Source: Pseudomonadota bacterium (GTDB taxonomy: Bacteria; Pseudomonadota; Alphaproteobacteria; UBA9219; RGZA01). From it: a stretch of DNA of 7,783 bases. Positions within the stretch are counted from its first letter, which is position 1; the number at the start of each line of letters is the position of its first letter. Of the stretch, positions 5,347 through 7,783 are shown in pieces. The stretch lies in the NCBI GenBank assembly GCA_016195205.1, contig JACQAB010000123.1, forward strand, positions 1 through 7,783, written 5' to 3'. A program made the translations under genes and the position numbers. A model generated the notes under the pieces. The model had not been told where the DNA came from and did no database searches. It saw only the letters and a list, made by a program, of their open reading frames with translations.

Positions 5347-6449
5347 TGCCGGATAAAGACACGCATTTCCTGAACATCGCGCTTGATCTGGGCCGCCGGA
5401 TGCTGGGCCAAACCGCGCCTAACCCGGCCGTGGGCTGCGTGATTGTGAAAGACGGCGTGATTGTCGGTCAGGGCGTCACGCAAAAAGGCGGCCGCCCGCA
5501 TGCCGAAACCGAGGCCCTGAAAGAAGCTGGAGATAAAGCCAAAGGCGCCACGGTTTATGTGTCGATTGAACCCTGCGCCCATAAGGGCCGCACCGGTTCC
5601 TGTGCCAGCGCGCTGATCAAGGCGGGCGTGGCGCGGGTGGTGGCGCCGCTGGAAGATCCTGACCCGCGCGTCAGCGGCAAGGGCTTCCACATGCTGCACG
5701 AAGCCGGCATCGAAGTGCTTACCGGGTTGTGTGAGGAAGAAGCCGAACGGGTCAACGAAGGTTTCCTGAAGCGCATGCGCTATGGTCGCCCGATGTTCAC
5801 GCTGAAGCTGGCCACTTCGCTGGATGGCCGCATTGCCACGGCCAAGGGCGAAAGCCGCTGGATTTCGGGCGAGGAATCCCGCGCCTATGCCCATCGCCTG
5901 CGCGCCACGCATGACGGCATCATGGTGGGGATTGGCACGGTGCGGGCCGATAACCCGCTGCTTAGCTGCCGTTTGCCGGGCCTGGAAGAATTCTCGCCCA
6001 TCCGCATCGTGGTGGATCGCAAGCTGCGCCTGCCGTTTGACAGCCAGCTGGTGCGCACGGCGCGGCAATATCCGTTATGGATTATCACCTCCGACCGGCA
6101 CGAGGCCGACCATGTGGCGCTGTACGAACAGGAAGGCGCCAAAATCGTCTCGGTTCCCGTGAATGAAGAAGGCTATGCCGATCCGTTGATCGCCGCGCGC
6201 AAGCTGGGCGAATTGGGACTTACCCGCGTACTCATCGAAGGCGGAGCGCATCTGGCGGCCGCCTTCCTGCGCGAAGATCTGGTCGACCGGCTGGAATGGG
6301 TGACGGCGCCTTTGCTGCTGGGTTCCGATGCCTTGCCGGCCATGGAGGTCCTGGGGCGCGAGCTTCTGGCCGACCATCCGCGCTTTAAAAGCACCGGCAT
6401 GCGTCTTTTGGGTCAGGACAGGCTGGAAAGCTTTGTAAGAGCGGGGTAA
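5346..6449 (+). CDS. ribD: Bifunctional riboflavin deaminase/reductase
   Basis: Carries out the second and third steps of riboflavin synthesis in the cytoplasm: deamination of the diaminopyrimidine from GTP, then NADPH reduction of its ribosyl side chain. The 367-residue length is normal for the two-domain enzyme. The deaminase domain (about 1-145) has APNPAVGCVIV (24-34), the zinc and catalytic motif His52-Ala-Glu54, and PCAHKGRTGSC with Cys77 and Cys86 as zinc ligands. The reductase domain (about 147-365) starts FTLKLATSLDGRIA and includes SRWISGEESR, HDGIMVGIGTVRADNPLL and LIEGGAHLAAAF. The start ATG overlaps the preceding stop by one base (TAATG), with GGGGGAG just upstream as ribosome site. 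Its stop is only 5 nt from the stop of the convergent 81-aa gene, which leaves no room for a terminator, so transcription probably runs on antisense through that gene towards ribE. Confidence 0.97.
   Translation: MPDKDTHFLNIALDLGRRMLGQTAPNPAVGCVIVKDGVIVGQGVTQKGGRPHAETEALKEAGDKAKGATVYVSIEPCAHKGRTGSCASALIKAGVARVVAPLEDPDPRVSGKGFHMLHEAGIEVLTGLCEEEAERVNEGFLKRMRYGRPMFTLKLATSLDGRIATAKGESRWISGEESRAYAHRLRATHDGIMVGIGTVRADNPLLSCRLPGLEEFSPIRIVVDRKLRLPFDSQLVRTARQYPLWIITSDRHEADHVALYEQEGAKIVSVPVNEEGYADPLIAARKLGELGLTRVLIEGGAHLAAAFLREDLVDRLEWVTAPLLLGSDALPAMEVLGRELLADHPRFKSTGMRLLGQDRLESFVRAG
6422..6433 (+). repeat. 12-bp direct repeat, left copy
   Basis: GCTGGAAAGCTT within the last codons of ribD recurs exactly at 6765-6776. 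The two copies flank the antisense 81-aa gene. About two 12-base direct repeats are expected by chance in a window this size, so the position rather than the match is what draws attention. Confidence 0.35.
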
Positions 6450-6454
6450 TTTGT

Positions 6455-6700
6455 TTAATCGTGTATCGAAGGATCGACAAGATCGAGGCGCTTTTCGACG
6501 CGACCAATACGTGTTTCCAGTTCGGCAACTTTTGAAGAAGTAAAATTCTCCTGCTGCACAAGGCCGGAAATATGGGTATTTTGAATGCGAATTTGCGCAA
6601 GCACTTCCGTAAATGCTGAATCCAACCGGTCAAACCGGGCGGTATTCTCGGTGCGCATGCGGCGCAAAAGTTCAAGGGTATGATCAGGTTCGTTGGCCAT
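6455..6700 (-). CDS. Small coiled-coil protein, 81 aa, antisense inside the rib cluster
   Basis: An 81-residue frame starting MANEPDHTLELLRRMRTENT. It is rich in Leu, Arg and Glu with heptad-like spacing through most of its length and ends in VAELETRIGRVEKRLDLVDP, which predicts a coiled coil. There is no signal peptide or membrane segment. From memory it resembles small alphaproteobacterial proteins with an 'NEP..(L/V)LELLR.IR' start and an 'R(I/V)EKRLDL' end, of unknown function. A TATAAT box 7 nt before the ATG, with TAGACT 16 bp further up, gives the best promoter in the window, and no Shine-Dalgarno is seen. The gene is convergent with ribD (5 nt between stops) and divergent from ribE. 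The sampled line at 6541-6600 is 42% GC, lower than ribD. A scaffold, antitoxin-like or oligomerising role would be guesswork. Confidence 0.75.
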   Translation of the reverse strand: MANEPDHTLELLRRMRTENTARFDRLDSAFTEVLAQIRIQNTHISGLVQQENFTSSKVAELETRIGRVEKRLDLVDPSIHD

Positions 6701-6707
6701 GCTAGAT

Positions 6708-6735
6708 ATTATAGCAGATGATGCTTAATAGTCTA
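6708..6735 (-). promoter_or_regulatory. Promoter of the 81-aa gene, probably giving a leaderless mRNA
   Basis: On the minus strand -35 TAGACT (6730-6735; 4 of 6 matches to TTGACA) and -10 TATAAT (6708-6713; perfect) are 16 bp apart. Seven bases separate the -10 box from ATG 6700, so the start site would be at or one base before the A of the start codon. No AGGAG-like sequence lies upstream, in keeping with a leaderless message. Confidence 0.55.
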
Positions 6736-6740
6736 TATCA

Positions 6741-6752
6741 CCGTTATAACGG
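6741..6752. promoter_or_regulatory. Perfect 12-bp palindrome in the ribE/81-aa divergent region (possible operator)
   Basis: CCGTTATAACGG equals its own reverse complement. It lies 5 bp upstream of the -35 box of the 81-aa gene and 48 bp before the ribE start, well placed for a regulator acting on both. A TATAAC within it might also serve as a -10 for rightward transcription. No known operator consensus is recognised. Confidence 0.35.
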
Positions 6753-6764
6753 CCATTCCTCCAC

Positions 6765-6776
6765 GCTGGAAAGCTT
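6765..6776 (+). repeat. 12-bp direct repeat, right copy
   Basis: GCTGGAAAGCTT, identical to the ribD-terminal copy at 6422-6433. Here it overlaps a small hairpin, CTGGA (6766-6770) pairing with TCCAG (6779-6783), in the ribE leader region. Confidence 0.35.
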
Positions 6777-6800
6777 GATCCAGACAGGGTAAAACAGGCC

Positions 6801-7409
6801 ATGTTCACCGGCCTAATCCGCGATCTGGGGATCGTGGCGTCGACCCGCAAAACGGTTTACGACGCCCTGATCACCATCAAAACCAAAAAGCTGCCCGCCG
6901 ACACGCTGGCGCTGGGGGCCTCCATTTGCTGCAACGGCGTGTGTGTTACCGTTTCCAGCCGCGACAAAAAGCAGTTTACCGTGCTGGCCTCGGGGGAAAC
7001 TATTTCCAAAACCACCCTGGGTGATTGGGATAAAGGCACGCTGGTGAATCTGGAACCCTCGCTGCGCATGGGGGACGAGTTGGACGGACACCTGGTTTTC
7101 GGACATGTCGATGGCGTGGCGGAATGCGTTTCGATCAAGGAAGAAGGCGAAAGTAAGCGTTTTTCCTTCCGCGCGCCGGATGGGCTGATGCCCTATATCG
7201 CTTCCAAGGGCTCGGTGGCCATAGATGGCGTTTCGCTGACGGTGAATGAAGTGGAGAAGAACGTTTTTGGCGTAAACATCATTCCTCATACTTTGCAGCA
7301 CACGCGCTTCGGGCATCTGGCTAAGGGCAAGAAAGTAAACATCGAAATCGACATGCTGGCGCGCTATGTGGCGCGGCGGTTAGAATATGGCGAAAAGAAA
7401 AAAGCATGA
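6801..7409 (+). CDS. ribE: Riboflavin synthase, alpha subunit
   Basis: Final step of riboflavin synthesis: dismutation of two 6,7-dimethyl-8-ribityllumazine molecules. The 202-residue protein shows the twin lumazine-binding barrels of the family. The first runs from MFTGLIRDLG to about residue 96 with SICCNGVCVTV (41-51, Cys48). The second runs from HLVFGHVDG (97-105) to about 190 with IDGVSLTVN (141-149). A helical tail (MLARYVARRLEYGEKKKA) forms the trimer contact. The N-terminal MFTG fixes the start at ATG 6801. The ribosome site is weak: AGGG about 12 nt upstream or CAGG closer in. The gene follows a 100-bp region shared with the divergent 81-aa gene. TGGAAA (6767-6772) and TAAAAC (6790-6795) 17 bp apart could be a weak promoter of its own. 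Its stop overlaps the next start (ATGA), coupling it to the DHBP synthase gene. Confidence 0.96.
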   Translation: MFTGLIRDLGIVASTRKTVYDALITIKTKKLPADTLALGASICCNGVCVTVSSRDKKQFTVLASGETISKTTLGDWDKGTLVNLEPSLRMGDELDGHLVFGHVDGVAECVSIKEEGESKRFSFRAPDGLMPYIASKGSVAIDGVSLTVNEVEKNVFGVNIIPHTLQHTRFGHLAKGKKVNIEIDMLARYVARRLEYGEKKKA

Positions 7410-7783
7410 ACCCGAACCTGTCCAAACTTTCCAGTTTTCATGAGGCGATTTCCCCGCCTGAGGAAATCATCGAAGCCGCGCGCGCGGGCAAGATGTTCAT
7501 TCTTGCCGACGATGAAAGCCGTGAGAACGAAGGAGATCTGATTATCCCGGCGGCAAAATGCACGGCCGACGCCGTGAATTTCATGGCCAAGAACGGACGC
7601 GGGCTGATCTGCCTGGCCATGGACCGGCCCATGGTGGAACGCCTGAACCTGCCGTTGATGAGCCAAAGCAACGAAAGCCGTTTTAAAACCGCTTTCACCG
7701 TTTCTATTGAAGCGAAAGAAGGCATCACCACCGGCATTTCCGCGGCCGACCGCGCCCACAGCATTGCCGTGGCTATTGATCCA
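7406..7783 (+). CDS. ribB: 3,4-dihydroxy-2-butanone 4-phosphate synthase, N-terminal fragment (RibB or RibBA, runs off the right edge)
   Basis: Makes the four-carbon unit of riboflavin from ribulose 5-phosphate, using Mg2+. The 126 visible codons start MNPNLSKLSSFHEAISPPEE. They include the diagnostic acidic motif DDESRENEGDL, then NFMAKNGRGLICLAM, then FTVSIEAKEGITTGISAADRAHSIAVAIDP, the standard DHBP synthase core up to just before the HVFPL region. The substrate and metal residues in DDE-RENEG and TGISA-DRA are intact. The window ends in frame, so I cannot say whether a GTP cyclohydrolase II domain follows (RibBA, common in alphaproteobacteria) or whether it is RibB alone. ATG 7406 overlaps the ribE stop TGA by 4 bases. 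Lumazine synthase (ribH) and nusB would be expected next. Confidence 0.93.
   Translation, partial: MNPNLSKLSSFHEAISPPEEIIEAARAGKMFILADDESRENEGDLIIPAAKCTADAVNFMAKNGRGLICLAMDRPMVERLNLPLMSQSNESRFKTAFTVSIEAKEGITTGISAADRAHSIAVAIDP

Noticed and set aside
5193..6068. Long 291-codon open frame on the minus strand
   Set aside because: It lies wholly across ribD and the end of the 205-aa gene, has a His/Arg/Ala/Gln-rich composition typical of the antisense shadow of a GC-rich gene, and shows no recognisable domain.
6701..6800. Possible FMN riboswitch (RFN element) ahead of ribE
   Set aside because: The stretch is too short and lacks the conserved multi-hairpin RFN layout. Only a 12-bp palindrome and a 5-bp hairpin are present.
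6813..7316. 167-codon minus-strand frame opposite ribE
   Set aside because: Antisense shadow of a clearly conserved gene, with His/Arg/Gln-rich composition and no family features.

Overview
The window looks like a chromosomal housekeeping segment from an alphaproteobacterium of moderate to high GC content. The run rpiB-glyA-nrdR-(x)-ribD-ribE-ribB is a familiar alphaproteobacterial order. The LDH-like malate dehydrogenase, the small folP-linked protein and the intergenic palindrome pair of the 'CCAGC(N4)GCTGG' kind fit the same group. I cannot name a genus. No tRNA, rRNA, CRISPR array, insertion sequence or phage gene is visible.

Layout. On the minus strand, read right to left from a divergent 68-bp region at 2403-2470: a 66-aa conserved-looking small protein; folP (dihydropteroate synthase), coupled to it by an ATGA overlap; a palindromic repeat element at 1274-1353; mdh (malate dehydrogenase); and the start of an unrecognised gene that runs off the left edge (1-221). 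On the plus strand, read left to right from the same divergent region: rpiB, glyA, nrdR, an unrecognised single-pass membrane protein of 205 aa, and ribD, all nearly touching or overlapping. A small coiled-coil gene then lies on the opposite strand (6455-6700), with a 100-bp control region after it. The plus strand resumes with ribE and a 5' fragment of the DHBP synthase gene (ribB/ribBA), which runs off the right edge.

How the genes fit together. FolP makes the pterin precursor of folate and GlyA loads one-carbon units onto tetrahydrofolate, so folate synthesis and folate use diverge from one intergenic region. NrdR is the ATP-cone repressor of ribonucleotide reductase genes. RibB supplies dihydroxybutanone phosphate from ribulose 5-phosphate, the same pentose phosphate pool that RpiB equilibrates. 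RibD and RibE carry out the deaminase/reductase and the final dismutase steps of riboflavin synthesis. Lumazine synthase (ribH) would be expected just beyond the right edge.

The unusual parts are the two AT-richer intrusions into this conserved run (the 205-aa membrane protein and the antisense 81-aa coiled-coil gene), a FolP whose sulfonamide-contacting loop 2 is rewritten and lengthened, a perfect 9-bp inverted repeat abutting the rpiB start codon where no Shine-Dalgarno is visible, and -10-like boxes placed so that two genes may be leaderless. I did not find a clearly new multi-gene system; these are the leads.
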